Of a stretch of 64,000 nucleotides of DNA, positions 44,719-56,357 are shown in pieces (within the stretch, counting starts at the first letter, position 1; each line of letters begins with the position of its first letter). The translations under genes and the position numbers were made by a program. The notes below the pieces were generated by a model. That model made no database searches. It worked only from the letters and a program-made list of their open reading frames with translations, and was not told the DNA's origin. This stretch comes from Thalassotalea atypica (GTDB lineage: Bacteria > Pseudomonadota > Gammaproteobacteria > Enterobacterales > Alteromonadaceae), in assembly GCF_030295975.1 (NCBI RefSeq), contig NZ_AP027364.1, positions 2,480,001 through 2,544,000 on the forward strand, in the 5' to 3' direction.

Positions 44719-44734
44719 TGTCACCTAGGTGACA
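44719..44734. promoter_or_regulatory. Candidate Crp/Fnr-family operator, copy 2
   Basis: TGTCACCTAGGTGACA is a perfect 16-base palindrome upstream of the monooxygenase operon and just after the Crp/Fnr gene. A second dyad, AAGTGA-CTCT-TCACTT (44655-44670), lies between it and the start codon and may be another weaker site. Confidence 0.65.
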
Positions 44735-44748
44735 TGAATTAATAAATT

Positions 44749-45447
44749 TTATTCTGCTTCTTTTAAGTTGGTTTGTTGTTTTAAACGATTAAGATCTTTC
44801 ACTAAGTATTTCTGACCAACAATCGACAAAATACCAAGTTGCTCAAACGCTTTAAGCGTCTTATTAACCCTTTGCCTTGAGCCCAATGTTAAGTCGGCTA
44901 GCTCTTGTTGACTCATTTTCTTATTAATCAAAATACCGTTATCAACTTCACTACCAAAATTTTGTGCAAACCATACTAGTCGTCCTGCTAATCTTGCGCT
45001 TAGCGGATAAAACAACATGCCGTTTAACAATTCACACATATTCAAGGTGCGTTCAGATTGTTCTTTAAATAAATTTCTATAGACAACCGGATATTGCGCT
45101 GCAATTGACTTAACTACAGTTTTGGGAATTTCTAATATGCTTGAGTTTTCAAGAACCTGCGCTTCAAACATCTTTACAGGTTTATCGGTTAATGAATATT
45201 CTCCAAACCAGGCATTACTTGAAAACTCAGTAATAGCAAACTCTTGCCCTTGAATGCTACTAATCTTAATTCGCACAAAACCAGAGATAACGGCATAAAT
45301 AGATTCGGTATTTTCTTCTAAACGATATAAATATTTACTGCTTTCAAAATGCTTAACGCGAGCAGCTTTTTCTAGAATAGTTAATGCTTCGTCTGGTAAG
45401 CCTTGAAACCACTGACATGTTTGAATAATTTGTTTTAAGTGTTGCAT
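44749..45447 (-). CDS. Crp/Fnr-family transcriptional regulator
   Basis: The 232-residue protein (ATG at 45447, preceded by an in-frame TTG) has a cyclic-nucleotide-binding-like beta-roll (about 15-130) and a C-terminal winged helix. The recognition helix is TLGSRQRVNKTLKAFEQLGI. Relative to E. coli CRP (CSRETVGR), the base-reading Glu is Gln and the last Arg is Lys, so its DNA site should differ from TGTGA. No FNR-type Cys cluster is present. It sits inside the catabolic cluster next to one of three matching palindromes, making it their likely reader. The ligand is unknown. Confidence 0.88.
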   Translation of the reverse strand: MQHLKQIIQTCQWFQGLPDEALTILEKAARVKHFESSKYLYRLEENTESIYAVISGFVRIKISSIQGQEFAITEFSSNAWFGEYSLTDKPVKMFEAQVLENSSILEIPKTVVKSIAAQYPVVYRNLFKEQSERTLNMCELLNGMLFYPLSARLAGRLVWFAQNFGSEVDNGILINKKMSQQELADLTLGSRQRVNKTLKAFEQLGILSIVGQKYLVKDLNRLKQQTNLKEAE

Positions 45448-45461
45448 CAATTAAAATAAAA

Positions 45462-45508
45462 AAAGAAGCCTTCGTTTTTTCTTATAATAAGAATCTAAAG
45501 GCTTCTTT
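45462..45508 (-). terminator. Terminator of the second TonB-receptor gene
   Basis: The arms AAAGAAGCCTT and AAGGCTTCTTT are perfect. Read on the minus strand, they are followed by a T-rich run and lie 11 bases after the receptor stop. The loop is long (25 bases). Confidence 0.7.
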
Positions 45509-45518
45509 CTTTTATCAC

Positions 45519-48059
45519 TTAGAAAAAGTTATAACGTAATTGAACACCGTATGAAATAGGATCTGAAAGCTCAGCCGCTTGCATACGTGTTTCAGGTGCT
45601 GGCGTGTTGTATCTTAGTACGTTTCTATCATCTCCTGCATTTTTAACGAAAGCAGCAATAACAAATTGCTCTTCTGGAGATGTCCAAGCAATACGAGCAT
45701 CTATGCTGTCATAGCTATCCACTTTGTCAAAGTCATCACGATTAAATGCGCGCGAATATTGCTCACCTACATATGAATAGCTTGCAGTAATAGCAATCAT
45801 CCCCATATCTTCAAGCTCAAAATATTGAGTACCAGCAATACTGAATTTATTTTCTGGCGCCATATTTAACTGATTACCAGAAAGGTCTTGCACACCACAT
45901 TCACCTAATATGGTACAAGCAATAGAGTCTGTTGCCATGTATTCATCATATTCAGAGTTGTTGTATGAGTAAGTTGCCGTCATTACTAAATCATCAGTAA
46001 TTAACGCTTGTAGTTCAGCTTCTAAGCCCATAACGGTGGCTTCTGCCGCATTACCTAAAACAGAAGTAGTAATACCGTTTACAATTTCAGCAGAGCGTAC
46101 TTGTAGGTCTTGGTAATCATAATAATAAGCTGCTAAAGATAAGTTAGCGCGGCTATCAAACATAGACTTTTTATAACCAACTTCAAACGCAGTTAACTCT
46201 TCTGGTTTAACCGTAGTTGGGTTTTCAACCGTGGCACCACCTAAGTTAAAGCCGCCTGAGCGGTAACCAGTAGCAACATAACCGTAAAGTAATGTATCTT
46301 TGTCCATTTGCCAGTCAGCTTGTAAGCGCCAAGTTACCTTGCTCCAATCATCTTTAACCTCATGTTTGGTCTTAGGCAATGCTAAATATACAAATACGTC
46401 GTCTGTACCTTCTTTTTCATCTTCTGAATAACGTATACCAGCGGTTAATTTTAATTCGTCGTTGTATTGGTATTGAACTTGACCATATACCGCTGTAGCC
46501 GTTGTTTCTAAATCATTTTGACCGTAATAAAGGTAACCACCGTCATCACCTGTCGTTTCAAATGGAATATACTCAACTGGAATACCCGCAACATAACTTG
46601 AGCCTAATGCATACAGTTGGTACAAACTTATTGGCCCTTGACCAAAATAAGTACCCGAAGTTAGCATGCCACCGTAGTTTGCAGAAACAGCATCCCCTTG
46701 CATTAAACCAAAGCCACGTTCAACGAAATCTGTGTATTGGCTTTCTTCACTGTTGTAATAGTAAAGACCAGCAATAAAGTTAAAGTCACCGTCATAATTT
46801 GAGATAAACTGAAGTTCATGTGACGTTGATTCAGCCGTTTGAACCGTGCTTGCTGTCATATCTGAAGCTAAAGTAATTGGTGCGCCAGTAGCTGGATTAG
46901 GGAAGTAATGTGGCGTACCTAAGAATACCGCAGTAAATTCTGCGTACATCATAGATAAGTCCATACCGCCATACGCTTTATTAGAAACGTCACCATCGGT
47001 TAATTTGTCATAATCTAAATCAAAACTACCGAATGTGTATTTAACATCAATATCACCAAAGGCCATGGTGTTAGTGAAAATAAAACGTTCTGTTTTTGAG
47101 CTTAAATGGCCTACTGTATCGATATTAGTTTGACTAACATCATTTACAGCTGGGTTTTCTAATGTGTAACCAGATAAATGATTTACTGCCGCTGCCCCAG
47201 GGTACATCCCAGGGTAGTTTGCCAAACCAAAACCTATGTATTCTGTTGGATAAGGATCTAATAAATAACCCGGTGATGGATTTTCATCACGATCTGTGTC
47301 GATATAACGAAGAGAACTTGTCCAAGTATCGCTCCACTCAGCTTTTAGTGTACCTGAAATGTAAGTACGTTCTTCATCATCTAAATCATCAACACCTTCT
47401 GCTAAGTTTTCTTGCAGTGCATCACGCTCTTTTTTAGAAACAGTCAAAATACCTGAGAAGGTATCGCCTAAAGGGCCAGTAATTTGACCTTGAGTAACCA
47501 ATAAACCATCGTTACCAGCTTCAAGATTAATATAACCACCAAGATCTTTTTGCGGCTCTTTACTTACAAAGTTAATCGCACCGCCAACAGCGTTACGACC
47601 ATAAAGTGTGCCTTGTGGACCACGCAGAACCTCAATTCGCTCTACGTCACAAAAATTACAATAACTAAAAACACCATTTTCAGTGTTATAAACACCATCA
47701 GTATAAATACCAACGCCTGGATCTGAACCCAATGCGTTATTAGGGCGACCGATACCACGAATCGATACTTTACTTTCTGAGATAACTAGTGAAGGTGAGT
47801 ATTTAACTAAATCTTGTGAGCCCTTTAATGCTAACTCTTCAATAGAGCCTTCATTAAATGCACTAACCGCCTGCCCTGTTTCCATCAGTGTCGTTGAGCG
47901 TTTAGTTGATGTAACCTCGATAACTTCAATACCTGTAGTATTTGCATCGACGATAGAGCCTTCTTGTGCCATCGAAATTCCAGGTTGACTCATCAATAAT
48001 AGAGCTGTGGCGACTGGCGACAATTTAAAGCCAGTATGAACCTTCTTTGTTAAACTCAT
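45519..48059 (-). CDS. TonB-dependent outer-membrane receptor of the catabolic cluster
   Basis: The 846-residue receptor has a signal peptide (about 1-31, ending in GISMAQ), a TonB-box-like GIEVIEVTSTKR, and the plug domain (VKYSPSLVISESKVSIRGIG, ERIEVLRGPQGTLYGRNAVGGAINFVSKEP). The barrel holds AFEVGYKKSMFDSRANLSLA and ends in SYGVQLRYNFF. It belongs to the GPQGTLYGRNA class, abundant in degraders of hydrophobic compounds such as steroids and terpenoids. The genes around it encode oxidative catabolism, so it probably imports the pathway's substrate. No sugar-utilisation genes are near. Confidence 0.93.
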   Translation of the reverse strand: MSLTKKVHTGFKLSPVATALLLMSQPGISMAQEGSIVDANTTGIEVIEVTSTKRSTTLMETGQAVSAFNEGSIEELALKGSQDLVKYSPSLVISESKVSIRGIGRPNNALGSDPGVGIYTDGVYNTENGVFSYCNFCDVERIEVLRGPQGTLYGRNAVGGAINFVSKEPQKDLGGYINLEAGNDGLLVTQGQITGPLGDTFSGILTVSKKERDALQENLAEGVDDLDDEERTYISGTLKAEWSDTWTSSLRYIDTDRDENPSPGYLLDPYPTEYIGFGLANYPGMYPGAAAVNHLSGYTLENPAVNDVSQTNIDTVGHLSSKTERFIFTNTMAFGDIDVKYTFGSFDLDYDKLTDGDVSNKAYGGMDLSMMYAEFTAVFLGTPHYFPNPATGAPITLASDMTASTVQTAESTSHELQFISNYDGDFNFIAGLYYYNSEESQYTDFVERGFGLMQGDAVSANYGGMLTSGTYFGQGPISLYQLYALGSSYVAGIPVEYIPFETTGDDGGYLYYGQNDLETTATAVYGQVQYQYNDELKLTAGIRYSEDEKEGTDDVFVYLALPKTKHEVKDDWSKVTWRLQADWQMDKDTLLYGYVATGYRSGGFNLGGATVENPTTVKPEELTAFEVGYKKSMFDSRANLSLAAYYYDYQDLQVRSAEIVNGITTSVLGNAAEATVMGLEAELQALITDDLVMTATYSYNNSEYDEYMATDSIACTILGECGVQDLSGNQLNMAPENKFSIAGTQYFELEDMGMIAITASYSYVGEQYSRAFNRDDFDKVDSYDSIDARIAWTSPEEQFVIAAFVKNAGDDRNVLRYNTPAPETRMQAAELSDPISYGVQLRYNFF

Positions 48060-48188
48060 TTTCGTTCCCCCAATGCCTTAAGACATCTTTTTACAAGTTA
48101 ATTTATATTAGTAATTTTTATAATTAAGTTTTTATTAGTTATTTTATAGCTACTCTCTTTCAGCATGTGCTTAATTGTTTGTTTAGTT

Positions 48189-49610
48189 TTATGTCCCTTC
48201 TTGTGCTGAAAGCTGGGCACTAATTTCTTCATGTTTCTTTTTATTTAAGTCATATTTGCTTGCTAGGAATGCTGCCAATAAGTAAATAGCCATTGGCATT
48301 GGACCGGCTAACATGCCTAAGTTAAAAATTGTTTCTGAACTTACCATTGAAACATCTACTTGTTTCGGGAAGGCAATAACATCTAAACCTATACCGGCTA
48401 GCAAAGTACCTATACCAAATGTCGCTTTTTGTGCGAATGAATTGGCAGCAAAGAATAAGCCTTCTTGGCGTTTTTTAGTGTTGGTAGCGTGTAAATCCGC
48501 AATATCGGCTAGCATTGAGCCAATCACGATACCGGCAGCAATAAAGAAGCTATACCCAACAACATAAGTGGCGAATAAAATAGGCATAATCGATGAAGAG
48601 CCGTTTGCAGGTAATACATCGATTAAACGTAAGATAATGGGACTAAAACTAGTGAATGTAGCGATAAGTAAACAGCTCACTAAACTTGGCATTTTATCGA
48701 TACGTTTGGATAATACTGGCGCGATGATTGTTGCTGGAATTAAGCCAACAACAATAGTTAAAGTTAATAACGATATTTCACCCGGCGATAATTCAAAGAA
48801 GTAACTACCAAGATAAAGCATAAACGTAGCACCCGCCCCGCCAGCAACCATAGTCAATACTTGAACAAGAAAGATTAGGCGGAATGGTTTAAGTTTAAGT
48901 GCACTACCAAAGGCTTTAAAACTGCGTTTCAGATCTACTTTTTTCTGATCTTTTTTCGCTTTAGGTAAAAATGGCACTGTATGTAAAGTACCAAGAATAC
49001 AAATGATCATCGCCACAAACGCAATACCTGCTGCTAAGATACCTAAATTACCGTATCCAGCGGCATTTAACATACCATTTGGGTATTCTTCTGTTGCTTT
49101 AAAGAAAGAGTTTAAAGCGATTACAGAAAGTGCAATACCACCAACATAACCTAAGAATGTGCGATAGCTGACAATTTTTGTACGCTCTTGATAGTCTTTG
49201 CTTAACTCTGCTCCTAGTGCATTATGAGGTACATTAAACAAAGTAAGCATAACCCGAACGATTACAGACCAACCAACTAACCACAAAAATAACCCTTGTT
49301 GATCAAGTCCTGCTGGTGGAGTAAAAAGCATATATAAAGAAAGTGGGAAAGGAATAACGGCAGCTATCATAAATGGGTGTCTACGACCTAGTTTAGAGTG
49401 CCAGTTATCAGAAACATCTCCCATTAGAGGGTCGGTAATCGCATCAACTAATAAAGCAATTAAAGCTGCAAAACCAGCCATGATGGCTGGCATACCTAAG
49501 ACCTGACTAAAGTAAAACACAACAAAAGACTGAAACGCGGTGTCTTTTACCCCTTGAGACATCTGGCCAGTACCATAAGCTATTTTCGTCAAAAACGTTA
49601 ATTTAAGCAT
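48189..49610 (-). CDS. GPH-type MFS transporter
   Basis: The 473-residue protein (ATG at 49610, one codon after an in-frame TTG) has about twelve hydrophobic segments. It carries the glycoside-pentoside-hexuronide symporter motifs IAYGTGQMSQGVKD, DAITDPLMGDVSDNWHSKLGRRHPF and KKRQEGLFFAANSF. Members of this group also occur in clusters for non-sugar substrates. In this context it probably moves the receptor's ligand across the inner membrane. Its promoter faces that of the carboxylesterase, and two copies of the 18-bp TetR-type element lie between them. Confidence 0.88.
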   Translation of the reverse strand: MLKLTFLTKIAYGTGQMSQGVKDTAFQSFVVFYFSQVLGMPAIMAGFAALIALLVDAITDPLMGDVSDNWHSKLGRRHPFMIAAVIPFPLSLYMLFTPPAGLDQQGLFLWLVGWSVIVRVMLTLFNVPHNALGAELSKDYQERTKIVSYRTFLGYVGGIALSVIALNSFFKATEEYPNGMLNAAGYGNLGILAAGIAFVAMIICILGTLHTVPFLPKAKKDQKKVDLKRSFKAFGSALKLKPFRLIFLVQVLTMVAGGAGATFMLYLGSYFFELSPGEISLLTLTIVVGLIPATIIAPVLSKRIDKMPSLVSCLLIATFTSFSPIILRLIDVLPANGSSSIMPILFATYVVGYSFFIAAGIVIGSMLADIADLHATNTKKRQEGLFFAANSFAQKATFGIGTLLAGIGLDVIAFPKQVDVSMVSSETIFNLGMLAGPMPMAIYLLAAFLASKYDLNKKKHEEISAQLSAQEGT

Positions 49611-49674
49611 CAATTCTCACTCTTTAATCATCAGCATAGTGACGATTTTATTTGTTCTAGATCAAAGTTCGTAA

Positions 49675-49692
49675 TTTGAACTTACAGTATGA
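49675..49692. promoter_or_regulatory. Candidate TetR-type operator, copy 1
   Basis: TTTGAACTTACAGTATGA (inner dyad ACT-N3-AGT) is identical over 18 bases to the copy at 62073. It lies between the divergent transporter and esterase genes. AAGTTC at 49665-49670 forms a further inverted repeat with its GAACTT. Confidence 0.65.
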
Positions 49693-49733
49693 AAAAGTTT
49701 CATGCAAGAATTTTTTAACCATATCTTCAAATA

Positions 49734-49751
49734 ATCGAACTTTCAGTATCT
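49734..49751. promoter_or_regulatory. Candidate TetR-type operator, copy 2
   Basis: ATCGAACTTTCAGTATCT matches the 18-base pattern with the same orientation, 59 bases from copy 1. It lies nearer the esterase start at 49828. Confidence 0.55.
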
Positions 49752-49827
49752 TTTTGGTCTCAGTAGTTTTATCTTGTTCATGATGATAATTATGACATGT
49801 CTACAACCAGTACAGAGAACGACATAA

Positions 49828-51366
49828 GTGACTGAATATAAAAACCATAATGAATTTTACAACATCAATTACGCACTTGACGTTTCCGGCAAAAATCGCT
49901 GGAATCAATCGAGGCTTAATAGTCAATACAATGAGTATGATTCATCTATAGGCTTCACTGCACCGCAAGTTATACAGGCAAGCTTGCTACCAGACGTTTC
50001 GGAAATAAACGGCCACAAGATCATTGAAAATGAACAATGCTTAAACTTAAACATATTTACGCCACATAAAAATACTAATAAAAGCAAAACAAATAAACTT
50101 CCCGTTATGCTATGGATTCACGGAGGTGGTTTTCAAGTTGGGAGTAATGCTCTAACCGCTTATCACGGTGAAAAATTAGCATCATCAGCCAATGTAGTTG
50201 TCGTAATAATAAATTATCGCCTAGGCGCATTAGGCTTTTTACGCTTATGCGATATAACTCATGGCGAAATCCCTTCTACAGGTAATGAAGGCCTAAGCGA
50301 TCAAATTACTGCACTTAAATGGGTACAAAAAAATATAGTACAATTTGGCGGTGATAATATGAATGTGACTTTGTTTGGAGAATCAGCTGGCGCCATGAGT
50401 ATTGCTTGTTTATTAGCATCTCCAAAGGCTAAAGGGTTATTTCATAAAGCAATATTACAAAGTGGTGGTGGCCATACGTATTCATCGATAGAAAAAGCAA
50501 ATAAGGTAGCAAAGGAATTTATAAAAAGTGCTGAAGCACTAGGTTATTCAATTCAAGATTTAAAAGCTATCAGCGCTGAAAAGCTAATGAAGATACAGGC
50601 ACACTTTCTAAAACGACCAGAAGTCTATCAACAATTTGGTATGCTCCCCTTTTCACCAGTAATAGAAAGTTCACTTTTACCAATAGCACCGCATACGGCA
50701 ATTAAACAAGGTTGTGCCAAAGATATCCCTTTATTGGCAGGTTCAAATACCGACGAATGGACACTATTTGCTTCAATGATTGGTCAGAGCATAGATTCGT
50801 CACAAGCATTAGATTATTCGTTAGCACCATTAATGTCACCAGAGATTAGCCAATGTGTAATTGAGCAAACTAAGCAAGTATTACAAAAGAGGAACAAGCC
50901 AATCTCTTATCAAAATATATTAAGTGAAATATTAGGTAATTATTGGTTTACTGAGCCTTGTCATCGACTTTTATCTAATCATTCACATGCTGGCGGGATA
51001 AGTTATCGCTACTTACTAGGAATAAACACTGTAATAGAAACATTAGGATGCACCCACGGTGCAGATATTGGTTATGTTTTTGGCACAACAGTAAAAGAAC
51101 TTCACGGTTCAAGTGAAAGAGTAGCGGAGTTAACCAATATTCTTCAATCTGCTTGGTCTGCGTTTGCTTATTCTGGCTCGCCGAATACCGAAGTCCTAGC
51201 TTGGCCTAAATATCTATCACCAGAGCATATCAGCAATTCTTCCAATGGTGCTTCACCTTTTACCTATGTATTTTTAGATCATGAACAAGAGTTCATTACA
51301 CAAGATAAATCTAGCTACAACCAATGTTGGTCACAAATTAGCGATCAGCAACTAGCGGCGTTTTAG
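49828..51366 (+). CDS. Type-B carboxylesterase
   Basis: The 512-residue enzyme shows the carboxylesterase-B features NEQCLNLNIFTP, the oxyanion motif MLWIHGGGFQVGS, the nucleophile LFGESAGAMS (Ser at about 188), the acid in GSNTDEWTLF and the catalytic His in CTHGADIGYVFG. No signal peptide is seen, so hydrolysis is cytoplasmic, after uptake by the receptor and transporter. It starts at GTG with a weak AGAGAA. The MATE gene begins 1 base after its stop. An ester bond in the imported compound is the obvious inference. Confidence 0.92.
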   Translation: MTEYKNHNEFYNINYALDVSGKNRWNQSRLNSQYNEYDSSIGFTAPQVIQASLLPDVSEINGHKIIENEQCLNLNIFTPHKNTNKSKTNKLPVMLWIHGGGFQVGSNALTAYHGEKLASSANVVVVIINYRLGALGFLRLCDITHGEIPSTGNEGLSDQITALKWVQKNIVQFGGDNMNVTLFGESAGAMSIACLLASPKAKGLFHKAILQSGGGHTYSSIEKANKVAKEFIKSAEALGYSIQDLKAISAEKLMKIQAHFLKRPEVYQQFGMLPFSPVIESSLLPIAPHTAIKQGCAKDIPLLAGSNTDEWTLFASMIGQSIDSSQALDYSLAPLMSPEISQCVIEQTKQVLQKRNKPISYQNILSEILGNYWFTEPCHRLLSNHSHAGGISYRYLLGINTVIETLGCTHGADIGYVFGTTVKELHGSSERVAELTNILQSAWSAFAYSGSPNTEVLAWPKYLSPEHISNSSNGASPFTYVFLDHEQEFITQDKSSYNQCWSQISDQQLAAF

Positions 51367-51367
51367 G

Positions 51368-52696
51368 ATGAATAAAACAATAGACTCTACCCCTCCAAGT
51401 ATTTGGCGACTTGCGTGGCCAACCACGATCGCGAACCTATTATTAGCTTCTATTGGTTTTATTCAAATTGTGATGTCGAGTGAGTATGGCAGTGACGCAA
51501 CGGCTGCAATGACCGTCAGCCAGCGAATATTCTTCTTATTACAATCGGCATTGTTTGGCCTGTCTGCAGGTGTTTCTGCCATTATAGCCAGACATATCGG
51601 CGCCAATGATAAACATAAAGCAGGCCAAGCGTTTCAAAGCGCTATGCTATTAAGTTTCGCCTTATCGATATTGCTAGCCATTCTATGTTTTATTTATGCC
51701 CATCCATTAACACAGTGGTTTGGCTTAAGTAATGAAACGCAAGCACTAGCCGTAACGCTAATTCGCTGGATTTGTGTTTTTAGCCCTATTTACTCTATTA
51801 ATATTATTATTGCCGGCTCTTTAAGAGCTGGTGGCGATGCGCTTCATCCTTTAATACTTGCAATAGTAAGCAGTGTCGGTAACGGTTTAGGTTGTTATGC
51901 TTTTAGTACTGGAAGTTTTGGCGCGCCAAGTTTAGGTGTTGAAGGCTTAGTTATTGGTGGTGTCTTTGGTTCGGTAATATCGCTATTTTTTTATGTCTTG
52001 ATGTGGCGTAAAAATAGGCTCCTGTTGCCATTTCCTAAACAAACTCAGTACCGTAAAAAAACCTTAACTTTGATTCGAATTGGCATGCCAAGTGCGATTG
52101 AGCAAAGCTTTATTCAAGTAGGCTTTCTTATTTTTACTATTGCGGTTGCAAGTTACGGCGTAGATGTATTAGCTGCCTATGGTCTAGGTTTAAATGTTTT
52201 AACCTTGTTACTGATCACATCACTGGCTTTTTCAATGTCTGGCGCTGTTGCTGTTGGTCAGTATTTAGGACGAAACGAGCCAGAAAAAGCCTACCAACAA
52301 GGTTGGGCAGCATGGCGTATTTGCGTTATTTTTATGACTGTATTTGGTATTTTGTTTTTCTTATTTAATCATCAAATAGCCGCATGGTTAACTGATGATA
52401 TCGTTGTTCAACAATACACCGCTAAATTTTTAATTATTGTGGCATTTTCGATGCCGCTAATTGCGACTGACTTTACCATCGGCGGTGCAATTAGAGGCGC
52501 TGGCGATACTACCTATCCACTTAAAGTGTCATTAGCGACGATGGTACTGGTTAGAATTGTCTTACCTTTTGTATTTATCTCGCTAGATTTTTCATACCTG
52601 AGCTTGTTTTTATTAACCGCCTGCGACTTTTTAGTTAAAGCGCTTTTTATGACCTATTACTTTCGGTCAAAACGTTGGATGCATACAAAAATATAA
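51368..52696 (+). CDS. MATE-family efflux transporter
   Basis: The 442-residue protein has about twelve membrane segments and two homologous halves. Typical MATE segments are IAGSLRAGGDALHPLI (first half) and IGGAIRGAGDTTYPLKV (second half), the paired G..R..GD.. motif. It exports organic compounds in exchange for Na+ or H+. It is co-transcribed with the carboxylesterase (1-base gap), so it may expel toxic substrate or intermediates, but this is inference. Confidence 0.92.
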   Translation: MNKTIDSTPPSIWRLAWPTTIANLLLASIGFIQIVMSSEYGSDATAAMTVSQRIFFLLQSALFGLSAGVSAIIARHIGANDKHKAGQAFQSAMLLSFALSILLAILCFIYAHPLTQWFGLSNETQALAVTLIRWICVFSPIYSINIIIAGSLRAGGDALHPLILAIVSSVGNGLGCYAFSTGSFGAPSLGVEGLVIGGVFGSVISLFFYVLMWRKNRLLLPFPKQTQYRKKTLTLIRIGMPSAIEQSFIQVGFLIFTIAVASYGVDVLAAYGLGLNVLTLLLITSLAFSMSGAVAVGQYLGRNEPEKAYQQGWAAWRICVIFMTVFGILFFLFNHQIAAWLTDDIVVQQYTAKFLIIVAFSMPLIATDFTIGGAIRGAGDTTYPLKVSLATMVLVRIVLPFVFISLDFSYLSLFLLTACDFLVKALFMTYYFRSKRWMHTKI

Positions 52697-52780
52697 ATCC
52701 CCTTTATTTATTATTAGCCGTAGTCATATATAGCGAATATTAACGAGCGGCTCTTTTAAGGCGTTAATGTTAGAAATCAA

Positions 52781-52799
52781 GTCAAACCCCAAATTTGAC
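52781..52799. repeat. Short inverted repeat before fadH
   Basis: GTCAAA (52781-52786) and TTTGAC (52794-52799) flank CCCCAAA, about 70 bases upstream of fadH. A second weaker pair, ATTAACG (52739-52745) and CGTTAAT (52762-52768), precedes it. It may be a terminator of the esterase-MATE operon or an operator. Confidence 0.35.
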
Positions 52800-52847
52800 C
52801 TTGTAGTATTTTTATTTACTTTAAGATATTATATAGTAATTTCATAA

Positions 52848-54887
<2,040 letters not shown>

Positions 54888-54924
54888 TATTTCAAGTAAA
54901 AAGCGAAGTTAAAGGTTTATTCCT

Positions 54925-55443
54925 ATGTATGACATTGTAATGATTGGCAGTAGTATTTTTGAGTTTTGGCAGCAGCCAAAATTTGACAAACTCATTGCCA
55001 AAAACTGTGCAATAAGAAGTACACAAACCAAAGATTGGTTAGATAAAAGCTATGATAATTGGCCGGCATCGAGCCATATGCTAATTTATTGCGGTAGTAA
55101 CGACCTTATATTTGGCAATACGCCAAAGCAAATAACCCGTAACGTTTGTGCCCTACTCGATAAGCTATCAGCTAAGTTTCCGAATACTCGTTTAGGGTAT
55201 TTCTCCATTATGCAATGCCCGCAAAAAACTGAAGCAAGGCAGTTCGACGTCATTAAACAAATCAACAATGAAATTAATGCCTATTGCGCTCATCAATACG
55301 ACTTTTTTAATTTTAATGATTTTATTGAAAATGATCCCAAATGGTTTGTCGATGACGGCCTACATTTAACCGCGCAAGCGTATCAAATGTTAACGAGAAA
55401 ATTATCGCCCGTACTTTCCAAATGGGTAAACACGACGAGGTAA
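54925..55443 (+). CDS. Small SGNH/GDSL-family hydrolase
   Basis: The 172-residue protein has an SGNH layout. Block I is MIGSSIFEFW (nucleophile Ser in GSS), block III is IYCGSNDL, and block V is DDGLHLTAQAY with the DxxH pair. Such proteins cleave acyl or acetyl esters. There is no signal peptide, so it acts in the cytoplasm. It lies 37 bases after fadH and 4 bases before the next SDR, in the same operon. It may remove a side ester of the pathway compound. The exact role is unknown. Confidence 0.82.
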   Translation: MYDIVMIGSSIFEFWQQPKFDKLIAKNCAIRSTQTKDWLDKSYDNWPASSHMLIYCGSNDLIFGNTPKQITRNVCALLDKLSAKFPNTRLGYFSIMQCPQKTEARQFDVIKQINNEINAYCAHQYDFFNFNDFIENDPKWFVDDGLHLTAQAYQMLTRKLSPVLSKWVNTTR

Positions 55444-55447
55444 ACCA

Positions 55448-56266
55448 ATGAAAATAGAAAGCTTATTCTCCGTTAAAGGCAAAATAGCGATAGTAACAGG
55501 AGGCTCTCGTGGTATTGGCGAGATGATCACTAAAGGTTTAGTCGAAAATGGTGTAAAAACGTATATCACCGCCAGAAACAGCGAAGAGCTAATAAAAACT
55601 GCTAAGCAGCTGTCAACATTACCTGATGCCGCAAAATGTATTCCTGTGGTTGCTGACTTATCAAGTTATGAAGGGGTTTGCCAGTTCGCAAATTATATTA
55701 AAAAGCAGGAAACACATATTGATATTTTAGTGAATAATGCAGGTGTTGCTTGGGGAGAGGCATTTCCTTCCTTTCCTGAACAAGGCTGGGATAAAGTAAT
55801 GGACGTGAATGCCAAAGCACCGTTTTTTCTGATCCAACAATTGCTTGAGCTATTAACCAAAGCCGGCAAAGAAAACGCACCAGCTCGCGTGATAAATATT
55901 GCCTCTATTAATGCCTTGAGTCACCCTAGAATGACCAATTACTCTTACGCGGCAAGTAAAGCGGCAGTCGTGCAAATGACCCGTCATTTAGCGGGTGATT
56001 TAGTAAAAAAACACATTAATATTAATGCGATTGCGCCAGGTTTTTTCTTAAGCAAAATGACTAAGTTCTCAGTTGAAAATAAAGACGAAACGACGTTTGC
56101 TCAACAAATGGTGCCCATGGAGCGTTTAGGCAATGAAGATGATATTGCAGGCAGCGTGATTTATTTATGCTCTAAAGCCGCTGCTTGGATGACAGGACAT
56201 ACCTTAGTGCTTGATGGTGGCGTTATCGCTAGTAGTGGTTATGGTGATTACAAAGCATTTGTTTAA
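55448..56266 (+). CDS. Short-chain dehydrogenase/reductase (RhlG-like)
   Basis: This 272-residue SDR has the cofactor motif TGGSRGIG (about 17-24), LVNNAGVAWGE, the catalytic INIASINA and YSYAASKAA, and the C-terminal GHTLVLDGGV typical of classical SDRs. The N-terminal SLFSVKGKIAIVTGG resembles RhlG-type and gluconate-5-dehydrogenase-like members. It probably oxidises or reduces a hydroxyl or keto group of an intermediate. It is the last gene of the fadH operon and is followed by a strong hairpin. Confidence 0.9.
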   Translation: MKIESLFSVKGKIAIVTGGSRGIGEMITKGLVENGVKTYITARNSEELIKTAKQLSTLPDAAKCIPVVADLSSYEGVCQFANYIKKQETHIDILVNNAGVAWGEAFPSFPEQGWDKVMDVNAKAPFFLIQQLLELLTKAGKENAPARVINIASINALSHPRMTNYSYAASKAAVVQMTRHLAGDLVKKHININAIAPGFFLSKMTKFSVENKDETTFAQQMVPMERLGNEDDIAGSVIYLCSKAAAWMTGHTLVLDGGVIASSGYGDYKAFV

Positions 56267-56306
56267 CAGACATGCTTTATTTATAACTTTAACGAGATTA
56301 ACACAA

Positions 56307-56332
56307 TAGCAAGGAATTCCACTTCCTTGCTA
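56307..56332. terminator. Hairpin between convergent genes
   Basis: Perfect 10-base arms TAGCAAGGAA and TTCCTTGCTA enclose a 6-base loop between the SDR and HAD genes. No long T-run follows on either strand. Confidence 0.6.
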
Positions 56333-56357
56333 GATGCTCGAGACAGCATGCGTTGTG

